A stretch of 64,000 nucleotides of DNA from NCBI GenBank assembly GCA_963822765.1, contig CAWGJL010000012.1, positions 186,001 to 250,000 of the forward strand. The letters run 5' to 3'. This stretch comes from Palsa-504 sp963822765. Lineage in GTDB: Bacteria > Actinomycetota > Actinomycetes > Streptosporangiales > Streptosporangiaceae. How positions within the stretch are numbered: the first letter of the stretch is position 1; each line of letters starts with the position of its first letter. A model generated the notes under the pieces. That model did not search any database, was not told the origin of the DNA, and saw nothing but the letters and a program-made list of their open reading frames with translations. The position numbers were made by a program, and so were the translations under genes. Shown here piece by piece: positions 48,044 to 55,940 of the stretch.

Positions 48044-50254
48044 CTACGGGCTAGCGGAGGACGCCGAGGGACTGGGCGAGGACGACACGCTCGCGGAGCT
48101 CGACGGGGTCGGAGTCGGAGTCGGAGTCGGGCTGGCGGTCGGAGTCGGGGTCGCGGACGGAGATGAGCTGGGCGAGGTCGTCGCGGACGGCGTGGTCGAC
48201 GGCGTGCTGGAGGGCGAGCGCGACGGACTGGCCGGCGCCGAGCTGCCCTGGGCGGGGCCGACCAGGTTCGGCGGCTGGACCGCCTGGTGGCCGGTGAACA
48301 GCAGGGCGACGGCGGCGATCGCGACGCCCAGGACGGCCACCGCTCCCCCGGTGGCCACCCCGGCGGCGAACGAGCGGCGGTCCCGGCGGTACTCGGTGCG
48401 CCGCCGCTCGCGCAGCGAGGCGGGCAGTGTGGCCCGGCGGGCGGCCCAGCTGTTGACCGGCGCCGCGGCCATGCCGAGGGTCGGGAACAGCAGCAAGCCG
48501 GCCAGCAGCGGCCCGCTCAGCTGGTGGTACTTGGTCAGGGCACCCGCGATGCCGGCGAAGCCGAACGCAGCGAGGATCGACTCGGCCCAGTTGGCCCGCA
48601 GCGCCTCCCACCACCTGGTGCGCTCGCTGGTCTTGGGGGTGCGCAGGAACGCGGCCTTCTTGGCGAACAACGCGAGCACCGAGGCACGCGCCACCACCAG
48701 TGAGGTGGACTGCCAGATGAAGAACGCGCCGAGGGCGTCCCGCCAGGTCGCGCCGGTGCCGCGCCGCAGCAGGGCCACCGCCCGGACCAGGCCGAGCAGG
48801 ACCATCACCGGTACGGCCGCGACCAGGAAGATGGTCAGCTTGCGGAAGAGCTGGCCGCCGCCGGTGGCCAGGTTGAACGCCCCGGCCAGCAGGAAGATCA
48901 GGAACAGCAGGCCCAGTAGGTCCCCGTACCACTGCAGGGCCCCGGCCAGGTAGGACCAGCGCTGGCCTGCGTCTAGGTGGTTCGCCCGGTTCTGGCGCCC
49001 GGGGATCATCGAGCGCCAGTGCAGGCGCAGGATCTGGATGCCGCCGAAGCACCACCGGTAGCGCTGGCCCTTGAGTGCCTCGAAGGTCAGCGGCATGATG
49101 CCGTGGCCGAACGTCTCGTCCACGTGCAGGCCGTGCCAGCCGGCCCGCAGCAGCCGCAGCGACAACTCGGCGTCCTCGGTGATGCACCACTCGTCCCAGC
49201 CGCCGAGCTCGTCGAGGGCCACTCGCCGGATCAGCCCCATGGTGCCCGCGAAGATGGCCCCGTCGTGCTCGTTGCGGGACGGCTGCGATACGGCGAAGAA
49301 GTACTTGTAGGAGTAGTAGAGCCGCCGGTAGTACCGCGCCTGCTGCCAGTCGCGGTAGTCCTGGGGCGTCTGGACGAACCCGATCCACGGGTCGGCGAAG
49401 GCGGGCGCGCAGCGGCGCAGCCATCCGGCGTCAACCTGGTAGTCGGAGTCGACGATGCCGATGACCTCGGCGTCCGGCGAGGTCATCTGGCGCAGCGCGT
49501 AGTTCAGGGCTCCGGACTTGTACCCCGGCCAGTCCGCCAGGTGGACGAACTTGACCGCGTGCCGCTGGCACCACGCCTCCACCGGCCGCCACAGGTCCTC
49601 GTCGTCGGTGTTGTCGTCGAGCAGGATGACCTCGTAGCGCGGGTAGTCCAGGCGGAGCAGGGAGCGCAACGTCTCGATGACCATGTCCGGCGGCTCGTTG
49701 TGCGCCGGGACGTGCAGGCTGACCATGGGCAGCTCGTTGTCCGGGACGGACAGCCTGGTCCTGCGGGTGATCCGGCGCCGCCAGTGCTCGGTGCCCAGCG
49801 CGTCGCACAGTTCCCAGAGATACGCGCAGCTCAGCACGGCGGCAAAGACCTCGAGCACCCAGAGCACCAGGCCGCCCACGGTGCTGAACGGCCCGAGGTT
49901 GCTGTGGAAGGTCCACTCGATCGCGTAGATCAGGTACACCACGAACAGGAGCACGGTCGTGGCCCAGCACAGGTGAGCGCGGCCCGACCAGCGCCTGGTC
50001 ACCGGCAGCCAGATCAGGCTGGCCGCCACCACCCCCGCGGCCCCGGCCAGCAGGTTGTGCTCGGTCGCCCCGATCAGCCGCAGGACGCCGCCCACCGCGG
50101 CGGCCAGCACGACCGTGCCGATCACGGTCAGCACGACCCGCCGGACCGCGGGCCAGGTTCCGGCGCCGCGGTCGACGAGCCTCGCGGGCACGAACAGGGC
50201 CGCCGAGCCGAGTGGCGCGGCAATCAGCGCAGCTAGCAGCAACGCCTGAAGCAT
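48044..50254 (-). CDS. Processive family 2 glycosyltransferase (cellulose-synthase-like)
   Basis: 736 residues. Helices at the N-terminus precede a cytoplasmic GT2 domain with the conserved aspartates in 'VILLDDNTDDEDLW' and 'VIGIVDSDYQVDAGW', the catalytic 'WCITEDAELSLRLLRAGW' and the QxxRW motif in 'KGQRYRWCFGG'. More helices follow, and a C-terminal tail of about 60 residues made only of Ser, Pro, Thr and Ala is presumably outside the cell. It should polymerise a beta-linked polysaccharide. There is no bcsB-like partner nearby. The tail is encoded by short GGAGTC-type repeats. Confidence 0.88.
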   Translation of the reverse strand: MLQALLLAALIAAPLGSAALFVPARLVDRGAGTWPAVRRVVLTVIGTVVLAAAVGGVLRLIGATEHNLLAGAAGVVAASLIWLPVTRRWSGRAHLCWATTVLLFVVYLIYAIEWTFHSNLGPFSTVGGLVLWVLEVFAAVLSCAYLWELCDALGTEHWRRRITRRTRLSVPDNELPMVSLHVPAHNEPPDMVIETLRSLLRLDYPRYEVILLDDNTDDEDLWRPVEAWCQRHAVKFVHLADWPGYKSGALNYALRQMTSPDAEVIGIVDSDYQVDAGWLRRCAPAFADPWIGFVQTPQDYRDWQQARYYRRLYYSYKYFFAVSQPSRNEHDGAIFAGTMGLIRRVALDELGGWDEWCITEDAELSLRLLRAGWHGLHVDETFGHGIMPLTFEALKGQRYRWCFGGIQILRLHWRSMIPGRQNRANHLDAGQRWSYLAGALQWYGDLLGLLFLIFLLAGAFNLATGGGQLFRKLTIFLVAAVPVMVLLGLVRAVALLRRGTGATWRDALGAFFIWQSTSLVVARASVLALFAKKAAFLRTPKTSERTRWWEALRANWAESILAAFGFAGIAGALTKYHQLSGPLLAGLLLFPTLGMAAAPVNSWAARRATLPASLRERRRTEYRRDRRSFAAGVATGGAVAVLGVAIAAVALLFTGHQAVQPPNLVGPAQGSSAPASPSRSPSSTPSTTPSATTSPSSSPSATPTPTASPTPTPTPTPSSSASVSSSPSPSASSASP
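48105..48150. repeat. GGAGTC-type short tandem repeats in the GT2 gene tail
   Basis: Several GGAGTC and GGTCGGAGTC units follow one another and encode the Thr-Pro and Ser-Pro tail of the glycosyltransferase. Such hexamer repeats can change length in frame by slippage. Confidence 0.6.
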
Positions 50255-50330
50255 GACGCCCCTTACCGGAGCACCTGGGCGGACTCCTTCCGGTTTCCGA
50301 CGCTACCCGGGCAAAAGCGGATCAATCATG

Positions 50331-50377
50331 GCCACACGCACCACGGCCCGTTCGGCCAAATAAAAGGGCGCGGACGG
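50331..50377. repeat. Dispersed repeat, copy 2
   Basis: Thirty bases match 22517-22546 with two mismatches (GCACCACGGC, CGTTCGGCCAAA), followed by a shorter A/T-rich spacer and GGGCGCGG. It lies eight bases beyond the dioxygenase stop codon. Confidence 0.6.
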
Positions 50378-50384
50378 TCAGTAT

Positions 50385-51227
50385 TCAGCTCTCGGGCTGA
50401 AGGACGATGTCGAAATGGGCGCGGGCGGGCTGGTCCGGGTCGTCGGCGGGCGTGAACTCGGTGATCAGGCTCTTCTTCACCGCGAACACCGCGTCCGATT
50501 CGATGTACGGGCTGCCGGCCACGAAGATGTGCGTGGTCAGCGGGCGGTGCCCCGGAGCGGTCACGATGAAGTGGACGTGCGCCGGGCGGTAGGGGTGGCG
50601 CTTGGTCGCCTCGAGCAGCGTGCCGACCGGGCCGTCGGTCGGGATCGGGTAGTAGGCCGGCACGATGGTGCGGAACCAGTAGGCGCCGTCCGGCCCGGCG
50701 GTGAACAGGCCGCGGCCGTTGCCCGGCGGCTGCACGTCCGGTTGCTGCACGTCGTAAAAACCCTGGTCGTTCGCTTGCCAGACGTCGAGTTCAGCACCGG
50801 GCAGCGGCGTGCCGTCGGCGGAGACGACCCGGCCTTCGAGCACGCACTGAGGGCCGGTCCCGATCAGGTCGATGCTGTCGCCCAGCGCCCGGCGCGGCGA
50901 GGCGACCATGTGGAACGGGCCGAGCACGGTCGACTCGGTGGCGGCAGCGGCCGTCCTGTTGTTGATCGTCTCGACCAGCATGGAGATGCCGAGCACGTCG
51001 GAGAGCAGGATGAACTCCTGCCGCTCACGATCGCACTTCTGGCCGGTGGCGGTCAGGAAATCGATGGCGCGCTCCCACTCGGCGATCGTGGGCTCGGTAT
51101 CCCTGACGAAGGCGTGCAGGTGCCTGACCAGGCTGCTCAGCAGCTCGCGCAGCCGCGGGTCGGCGGTGGCGGCGAAGCTTTCCACGACCGCGTCGGCCGC
51201 GGTCTCCTCGGTGAAGTCGGTGGCCAT
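50385..51227 (-). CDS. Intradiol ring-cleavage dioxygenase (hydroxyquinol 1,2-dioxygenase-like)
   Basis: 280 residues. The helical N-terminal dimerisation domain ('LRELLSSLVRHLHAFVRDTE') and 'ESTVLGPFHM' precede the beta-sandwich. The Fe(III) ligands are two Tyr in 'QANDQGFYDVQQPDVQPPG' and 'IVPAYYPIPTDGPVG' and two His in 'HPYRPAHVHFIVTAPGHRPL'. The overall pattern is nearer hydroxyquinol than catechol dioxygenases. No other aromatic catabolism gene is adjacent; instead it is last in an operon with two ECF41-type sigma factors, whose nearer gene overlaps its start by 91 bases. Confidence 0.88.
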   Translation of the reverse strand: MATDFTEETAADAVVESFAATADPRLRELLSSLVRHLHAFVRDTEPTIAEWERAIDFLTATGQKCDRERQEFILLSDVLGISMLVETINNRTAAAATESTVLGPFHMVASPRRALGDSIDLIGTGPQCVLEGRVVSADGTPLPGAELDVWQANDQGFYDVQQPDVQPPGNGRGLFTAGPDGAYWFRTIVPAYYPIPTDGPVGTLLEATKRHPYRPAHVHFIVTAPGHRPLTTHIFVAGSPYIESDAVFAVKKSLITEFTPADDPDQPARAHFDIVLQPES

Positions 51228-52168
51228 GACCGCCAGGGTAAGTCCCGGTCCGGGCGCAGGTACAGGTCGGAGGTCGGTCCCAGGTGCTGGAGCTTGTCAG
51301 GGTTGACCACGGAGCGGACCACCTGCACCTGGCCGTCGCTGATGTCGAGCGCGAAGACGCTGGCGATCCGGCCTTCCGGGTCGTAGGCGACCGCTCCCGG
51401 CTGGCCGTTGACCACGGCCGGCACGGCGTGCGTGCCGTCCTTGTCCGCCCGGCGGAAGAGCCCGAGCAGGAACCGGGCGACCCGTTCCGCCCCGTACGCG
51501 GGCTCGCGCGCGGCCCGGCCCTTGGCGCCGCCGTCACCGACCATGACCACGTCGGGCGCCAGGAGGTCCAGCAGGCTATTCAGGTCGCCGCCGCCGACCG
51601 CGTCGAAGAACCGGCGGGCCACCTCGTCACGCTGCTCGCGTGAGGCCTCGAACCGGGGCTTGCCCTCGTCGATGTGGTGCCGGGCGCGGACGAAGATCTG
51701 ACGGCAGTTCGGCTCGGACTTGCCGGTGATCTCGGCGATCTCGGCGTAGTCGTAGCTGAAGACCTCGTGGAGCAGGAACACGGCGCGTTCGGTCGGCGTC
51801 AGGCTTTCCAGCAGGACCAGGAAGGCCATGGACAGGGAATCGGACATCTCGGCGCGCTCCGCGGGGTCTGGTGCGGTCGCGGGGCCCAGCCCGCCTTCGA
51901 CGATCGGCTCGGGGAGCCAGGCGCCCACGTAGGCCTCGCGGCGGACCCGCGCGGACCGCAGGTGGCTGATGGCCAGCCGGGTGGTGACGGTGGCCAGGTA
52001 GGCCTTGGGCGTGGTGACCTGGGTGCCATCGCGCAACGCCTGGGTGAGGCGCAGGAAGGCCTCCTGGACGATATCCTCGGCGTCGCCGACGCTCCCGGTC
52101 ATCCGGTAGGCAATCGAGAACATCAGCGGCCGGAACTGCAGATAGTCCGCAGCGGACTCCGTCGTCAT
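51137..52168 (-). CDS. ECF41-type RNA polymerase sigma factor (first copy)
   Basis: About 343 residues from ATG 52168 with AAGGGAGG upstream. Sigma region 2 is 'FSIAYRMTGSVGDAEDIVQE' and region 4 is 'SLTPTERAVFLLHEVFSYDY', followed by a SnoaL-like C-terminal domain. The ECF41 marks are WLPEP in 'GAWLPEPIV', DGGAK in 'VMVGDGGAKGRA' and NPDKL in 'VVNPDKLQHLG'. In this group the C-terminal domain regulates the sigma factor instead of an anti-sigma protein. The last 30 residues run out of frame over the dioxygenase start and are Pro/Ser-rich, so the native stop was probably lost. Confidence 0.9.
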   Translation of the reverse strand: MTTESAADYLQFRPLMFSIAYRMTGSVGDAEDIVQEAFLRLTQALRDGTQVTTPKAYLATVTTRLAISHLRSARVRREAYVGAWLPEPIVEGGLGPATAPDPAERAEMSDSLSMAFLVLLESLTPTERAVFLLHEVFSYDYAEIAEITGKSEPNCRQIFVRARHHIDEGKPRFEASREQRDEVARRFFDAVGGGDLNSLLDLLAPDVVMVGDGGAKGRAAREPAYGAERVARFLLGLFRRADKDGTHAVPAVVNGQPGAVAYDPEGRIASVFALDISDGQVQVVRSVVNPDKLQHLGPTSDLYLRPDRDLPWRSWPPTSPRRPRPTRSWKASPPPPTRGCASC

Positions 52169-52246
52169 GTGTTCCTCCCTTTGCTGATATCCCCTCAAGA
52201 CGCGGCGGGCGTGGACGGCGTGACACGTGCGTTGCTTACTCTTGGC

Positions 52247-53170
52247 TTACTCTTGCAGGCGCAGGTGCCAGGTCTGCGAGACGGGGCCGAGGTGGCGGAG
52301 CTTGTCCGGGTTGGCGACCACGCGGATGGCCTGGACCTGGCCGTCGAGCACGTCGAACACCATGACGGCGATGAGGCCGCCGGCGTCCCTGGCCACCAGT
52401 CCCGGCTGCCGGTTGACCCAAGCCGCTTCAAGGTGGATTCCGAGCTGGATGGTCCGGGTCAGGCTGCCACGAATCACCGCCGCCACCCGGTCACGGCCGG
52501 CGAGCGGCGAAACAAACGCGCCCTTGAACAGGCCCCCGTTGTCGCCGTAGAAGAGTACGTCCGGCGCCAGCTTCTGGATGAGGCTGCTCATGTCCCCGCC
52601 CTGGGCCGCGGCCAGGAACAGGCTGGTCAGTTCGTCGCCCTCGGCCCGGGAGGTCTCGAACCTGGGCCGGCCCTCGTCGATCCGGCGGCGGGCGCGGGCG
52701 AAGACCTGCCGGCAGGCGGCCTCGGTCTTCCCGGTGACCTCCGCGATCTCCGGGTACCCGTAGCCGAACACCTCGCGCAGGAGAAACACGGCGCGTTCGG
52801 GGGGTGACAGGCTCTCCAGCAGGACGAGGAACGCCATCGACAGGGAGTCGCTCGTCTCGGCCAGTTCGGCGGGGCCGGGTGCGCCGTCTCCTTCGGTCAG
52901 CAGGGGCTCGGGGAGCCAGGTGCCGACGTAGGACTCGCGGCGCACCCGCGCCGAGCGCAGATGGTCGATGGCCAGCCGGGTGGTGATCGTGGCCAGGTAC
53001 GCCTTGGGGTTGCTCGCCTGGTTGTCTTTCTTTTTGTCTTTCGTCTTATCTTTCGTCGCCCGGAGGAAGGCTTCCTGCACGATGTCCTCGGCGTCGCTGA
53101 CACTGCCGGTCATCCGGTAGGCGATCGAGAACATCAGCGGCCGGTACGGGGTGAAGTCGGTGACGTCCAT
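52247..53170 (-). CDS. ECF41-type RNA polymerase sigma factor (second copy)
   Basis: 307 residues from ATG 53170, 78 bases before the first copy. Same plan: 'FSIAYRMTGSVSDAEDIVQE', 'SLSPPERAVFLLREVFGYGY', WLPEP in 'GTWLPEPLL' and NPDKL in 'VVANPDKLRHLG'. The DGGGK box is degenerate ('FYGDNGGLFKGA'). An unusual Lys/Asp-rich insert, 'TKDKTKDKKKDNQ', encoded by AT-rich DNA at 53021-53060, separates regions 2.1 and 2.3 where the sister protein has 'TQALRDGTQVTT'. It starts five bases after the membrane protein gene upstream, in one operon. Confidence 0.9.
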   Translation of the reverse strand: MDVTDFTPYRPLMFSIAYRMTGSVSDAEDIVQEAFLRATKDKTKDKKKDNQASNPKAYLATITTRLAIDHLRSARVRRESYVGTWLPEPLLTEGDGAPGPAELAETSDSLSMAFLVLLESLSPPERAVFLLREVFGYGYPEIAEVTGKTEAACRQVFARARRRIDEGRPRFETSRAEGDELTSLFLAAAQGGDMSSLIQKLAPDVLFYGDNGGLFKGAFVSPLAGRDRVAAVIRGSLTRTIQLGIHLEAAWVNRQPGLVARDAGGLIAVMVFDVLDGQVQAIRVVANPDKLRHLGPVSQTWHLRLQE

Positions 53171-53175
53171 AAGCC

Positions 53176-53802
53176 TTAAGACGAGGAGCCCTGGCCGGCT
53201 GTGACCGGTTTGGCCCTGAGCGAGGCCGGGAGGCACTCCCCCAGGCCGTCGGCGAACAGCGGGATCCGCCACAGCGGCGGCGCCGGGCCGCTGCCCCCGG
53301 ACAGCTGCATGAGGGTCTGGACGGTGACCCGGACCAGCCGGCGGGCCCCGGCGAACATCAAGAACGCGAGCGGGAACTCGGCCAGCACCGCGGACAAGAT
53401 GCTGTCCGTGAAGCCGCTCGACCCGTAGCTCAGGGTCAGGTCGAACCAGGCGTCGCAGACCAGCAGCGTCCCGGTGATGACCATGAGGAAGATGAGGACC
53501 TGACGCTGGTGCCAGGCCGCCCAGGCGGTCGCGGCGAACGCGAGGAGTTCGGCGACATCCAGCCCGACCCACACGGCCCGCCAGTCGCTGGAGGTGTAGC
53601 GCCCGGGCAGGGTCTGCAGCAGGATCGCGATCCAGGCGGCGAGTGCGACGCAGCAGGCCGTCATGACCAGCAGGCCGATCCTGCGGCGTCGCCGCAGGAC
53701 CGGGTCGAGCAGGGGGTGCGGCAGGTCGATCGCGGCTAGGGCGCGGGCCAGCTCGCGCCGCTCGTCGTGTGTCATCTGGCGTAGTTCGGCCTCGTTGATC
53801 AC
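53176..53802 (-). CDS. Membrane protein of a tandem paralogous pair (copy A)
   Basis: 208 residues from GTG 53802. The cytoplasmic N-terminus 'INEAELRQMTHDERRELARA' matches the start of the paralog just upstream, which supports this start. Four to five helices follow: IGLLVMTACCVALAAWIAIL, VAELLAFAATAWAAWH, QVLIFLMVITGTLLVCDAWF and AVLAEFPLAFLMFAGARRLV. 'CDAWFD' and 'AEFPLAFLMFAGARRL' are shared with the paralog. It precedes the second ECF41 sigma gene by five bases. The family is not known to me. Confidence 0.75.
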   Translation of the reverse strand: MINEAELRQMTHDERRELARALAAIDLPHPLLDPVLRRRRRIGLLVMTACCVALAAWIAILLQTLPGRYTSSDWRAVWVGLDVAELLAFAATAWAAWHQRQVLIFLMVITGTLLVCDAWFDLTLSYGSSGFTDSILSAVLAEFPLAFLMFAGARRLVRVTVQTLMQLSGGSGPAPPLWRIPLFADGLGECLPASLRAKPVTAGQGSSS

Positions 53803-53854
53803 GTATTCATTCTGCGCCGGGCGATTTCGAGGCCGCGGGGCGGCTGCTCTTGCG

Positions 53855-54553
53855 CTAGGGCTCGGCGGTGCGGTGGGCGCGGCCGCGCGGCAGGGCCTCG
53901 TCGAGGCCGTGGCCGGACAGCCGGGTGCGGCGCAGCGAGTGGGGCAGGCCGTCGGCCGGGCCGCGGGTGCCGGCCCGGGCGGTTTCCAGGGTCCGGGCGG
54001 CGGCCGGGGACGGGACCCGGAGGCTGGCATCGACCGTGGCCCGGAGCAGGCGGCGCGCCCCGGCGAAGGCCAGGAAGGCCAGCGGCAGCTCGGCGACGAG
54101 CGCGGACCCCAGGCTGATCCACAGATCGCTGGTGGCCAGCGAGGTGCCGACGTCGAACCACGCGTCGCAGCACAGCATGGTGCCGATGCCGACGAGCAGC
54201 AGGATCAGGACCTGCCGTTCCCGCCAGATGGCCCAGGCGGTCGCGGCGAAGGCCGCGAGCAGGAACACGTCGAAGTTCACCCAGACCCCGCGCCAGTGGT
54301 GCGCGTTGAAGTGCCGTGGCAAGGTGGCCGCGATGACCACGATCCAGCCCGCCAGGACCACGCAGCAGGCGGCGGAGACGAGCAGCGCCAGCCGGCGCTG
54401 ACGGCGCAGCTCGGGGTCGGTCAGGTACGGGTTGGCCAGCGCGGCGGGATCCGGTCTCTCACCGTCTGGGTGGCCGTCGAGTTCGGCCAGCAGCCGGGTC
54501 AGTTTCCGGCGTTCGGTCAGGCTCATCCGCCGCACTTCAGCCTCGTCTATCAC
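53855..54553 (-). CDS. Membrane protein of a tandem paralogous pair (copy B)
   Basis: 232 residues from GTG 54553 with GAGG upstream. Same build as copy A: 'IDEAEVRRMSLTERRKLTRL' at the cytoplasmic N-terminus, then LALLVSAACCVVLAGWIVVI, FDVFLLAAFAATAWAIW, QVLILLLVGIGTMLCCDAWF and SALVAELPLAFLAFAGARRL. The C-terminal 60 residues are Arg/Pro-rich and lack similarity to copy A. It is the first gene of the five-gene operon that ends with the dioxygenase, divergent from lipB. Confidence 0.75.
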   Translation of the reverse strand: MIDEAEVRRMSLTERRKLTRLLAELDGHPDGERPDPAALANPYLTDPELRRQRRLALLVSAACCVVLAGWIVVIAATLPRHFNAHHWRGVWVNFDVFLLAAFAATAWAIWRERQVLILLLVGIGTMLCCDAWFDVGTSLATSDLWISLGSALVAELPLAFLAFAGARRLLRATVDASLRVPSPAAARTLETARAGTRGPADGLPHSLRRTRLSGHGLDEALPRGRAHRTAEP

Positions 54554-54614
54554 GACCTCATTGTGCGTGCTGGCCGGGAGTGATCGCGTTCACGACCCGC
54601 GTAAGCTGGGGAAA

Positions 54615-55319
54615 GTGAGCGAGCTTGTGTACCTGGCCCTGGGCCCCGGGCCGGTTGACTACATGGACGGCTGGGACCTGCAGCGGCGCATCCACGCGGA
54701 GCGGGTGGCCGGCCAGGTTCCGGACATCTGCCTGCTGCTCGAGCACGAGCCGGTGTACACGGCAGGCAAGCGGACGGCCGCGTCCGACCGGCCGTTCTCC
54801 GATCCCGGGGCGCCGGTCATCGACGTGGACCGCGGCGGCAAGATCACCTGGCACGGGCCGGGGCAGCTGACCGGTTACCCGATCCTCAAGCTCCGCGAGC
54901 CGATGGACGTGGTCGCCTACGTGCGGGCGCTGGAGGAGGCCATGATCCGGACGTGCGCCGAGTTCGGGGTGACGGCCGTGCGGGTGGCGGGGCGCAGCGG
55001 CGCCTGGGTCCCGGGTGACCCGGACCGCAAGGTGGGGGCGATCGGCGCGCGGGTGGCCCGGGGGGTCACCATGCACGGGCTCGCCCTGAACTGCGACTGC
55101 GACCTGTCCTGGTACGACCGCATCGTCCCGTGCGGCATCCGGGACGCCGGGGTGACGACGCTGTCCGCCGAAGCGGGCCGCCAGGTAACGGTCGCTGACG
55201 TGACGCCGGTGCTGGAACGGCACCTGGCTGAGGTGCTCGGGTATCCGGCCTGGCGGCGGGTGGATCACCTGGGGCCGGAGCCGCCGCTCAGTGACCTCAA
55301 GATCATGGCGCGCTGCTGA
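54615..55319 (+). CDS. lipB: Octanoyl-[ACP]:protein N-octanoyltransferase
   Basis: 234 residues from GTG 54615. LipB transfers octanoate from acyl carrier protein to E2 and H-protein lipoyl domains. Motifs are 'GGKITWHGPGQLTGYPILKL' near residue 75, the catalytic Lys in 'DRKVGAIGARVARGVTMHGL' and the catalytic Cys in 'IVPCGIRDAGVTTL' near 178. The 3' end overlaps the convergent MDMPI gene by 55 bases. lipA follows about 1 kb downstream, and its substrate protein SucB is encoded at 35284. Confidence 0.95.
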   Translation: MSELVYLALGPGPVDYMDGWDLQRRIHAERVAGQVPDICLLLEHEPVYTAGKRTAASDRPFSDPGAPVIDVDRGGKITWHGPGQLTGYPILKLREPMDVVAYVRALEEAMIRTCAEFGVTAVRVAGRSGAWVPGDPDRKVGAIGARVARGVTMHGLALNCDCDLSWYDRIVPCGIRDAGVTTLSAEAGRQVTVADVTPVLERHLAEVLGYPAWRRVDHLGPEPPLSDLKIMARC

Positions 55320-55915
55320 GCGGGACCGGGCGCGGCCGCCGAGCGGGCCGGCGGGGGCTGGTAGTGCTGCGGCGGGTAATTGAGCCGCTCCTGGCGCTGT
55401 GAGCGGAAGGGCTCGGGCAGATCAGCCTGGGCGAAGCTGGCCGGCCATTTCGCCGCGTCGTACCCGATCCCCAGATCGCAGTGGTGGAGCTCCACCTCGA
55501 CCAGCCGCCGGGTGAGCAGCCCGGCCGCAGGGAACGGCTCGGAATCCAGCATCTGGACGCTGAACGACCAGGCCTCATCGGGCAGTTGCCTGATCAGGGT
55601 GCGCAGCGCCATCGCGGAGTCGGCGAGATCGGTCATGAGCTCCCGCGATGCCTGCGCCGCGCTGGCGTCGATGTCGTCATCGCGGGCCTGTGCGCTGGCG
55701 TAGGCCGACCGCTGCTGCTGGGCCCGGGCGCCGATCAGCAGGCCGCGCATGGCATCGGCGTTGCGGGCGAGGTGGGCCAGGACGTGCGCCCTGGTCCATC
55801 CCGGCAGCAGCGACGGGGCCCGCAGATCCGGCTCGGGCAGGACCCGGGCGGCGTCGAGCAGGCGCTGGGTGGCCTGATCGAGCTGGTCGTTCAGCTGGCG
55901 TAGCGCGGCATCCAC
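55265..55915 (-). CDS. Maleylpyruvate isomerase-family (DinB/MDMPI) protein
   Basis: 216 residues from GTG 55915. 'LLPGWTRAHVLAHLARNADA' near residue 37, with the first His of the metal triad, and 'RLVEVELHHCDLGIGYDAA' near 150 with the second are hallmarks of the mycothiol-dependent maleylpyruvate isomerase-like DinB superfamily (TIGR03083). It probably uses mycothiol as cofactor; the substrate is unknown. It lies convergent to lipB with an overlap of 55 bases. Confidence 0.85.
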   Translation of the reverse strand: MDAALRQLNDQLDQATQRLLDAARVLPEPDLRAPSLLPGWTRAHVLAHLARNADAMRGLLIGARAQQQRSAYASAQARDDDIDASAAQASRELMTDLADSAMALRTLIRQLPDEAWSFSVQMLDSEPFPAAGLLTRRLVEVELHHCDLGIGYDAAKWPASFAQADLPEPFRSQRQERLNYPPQHYQPPPARSAAAPGPAQQRAMILRSLSGGSGPR

Positions 55916-55940
55916 GAGCTCACTGTAAGCCGCCCGCCTG

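Noticed and set aside
48105..48150. Short repeats as a CRISPR array
   Set aside because: Hexamer units without spacers lie inside a coding sequence and encode a Ser/Thr/Pro tail.
48977..50236. Long plus-strand frame opposite the GT2 synthase
   Set aside because: Antisense shadow; Gly/Arg/Val-rich composition and no motif.
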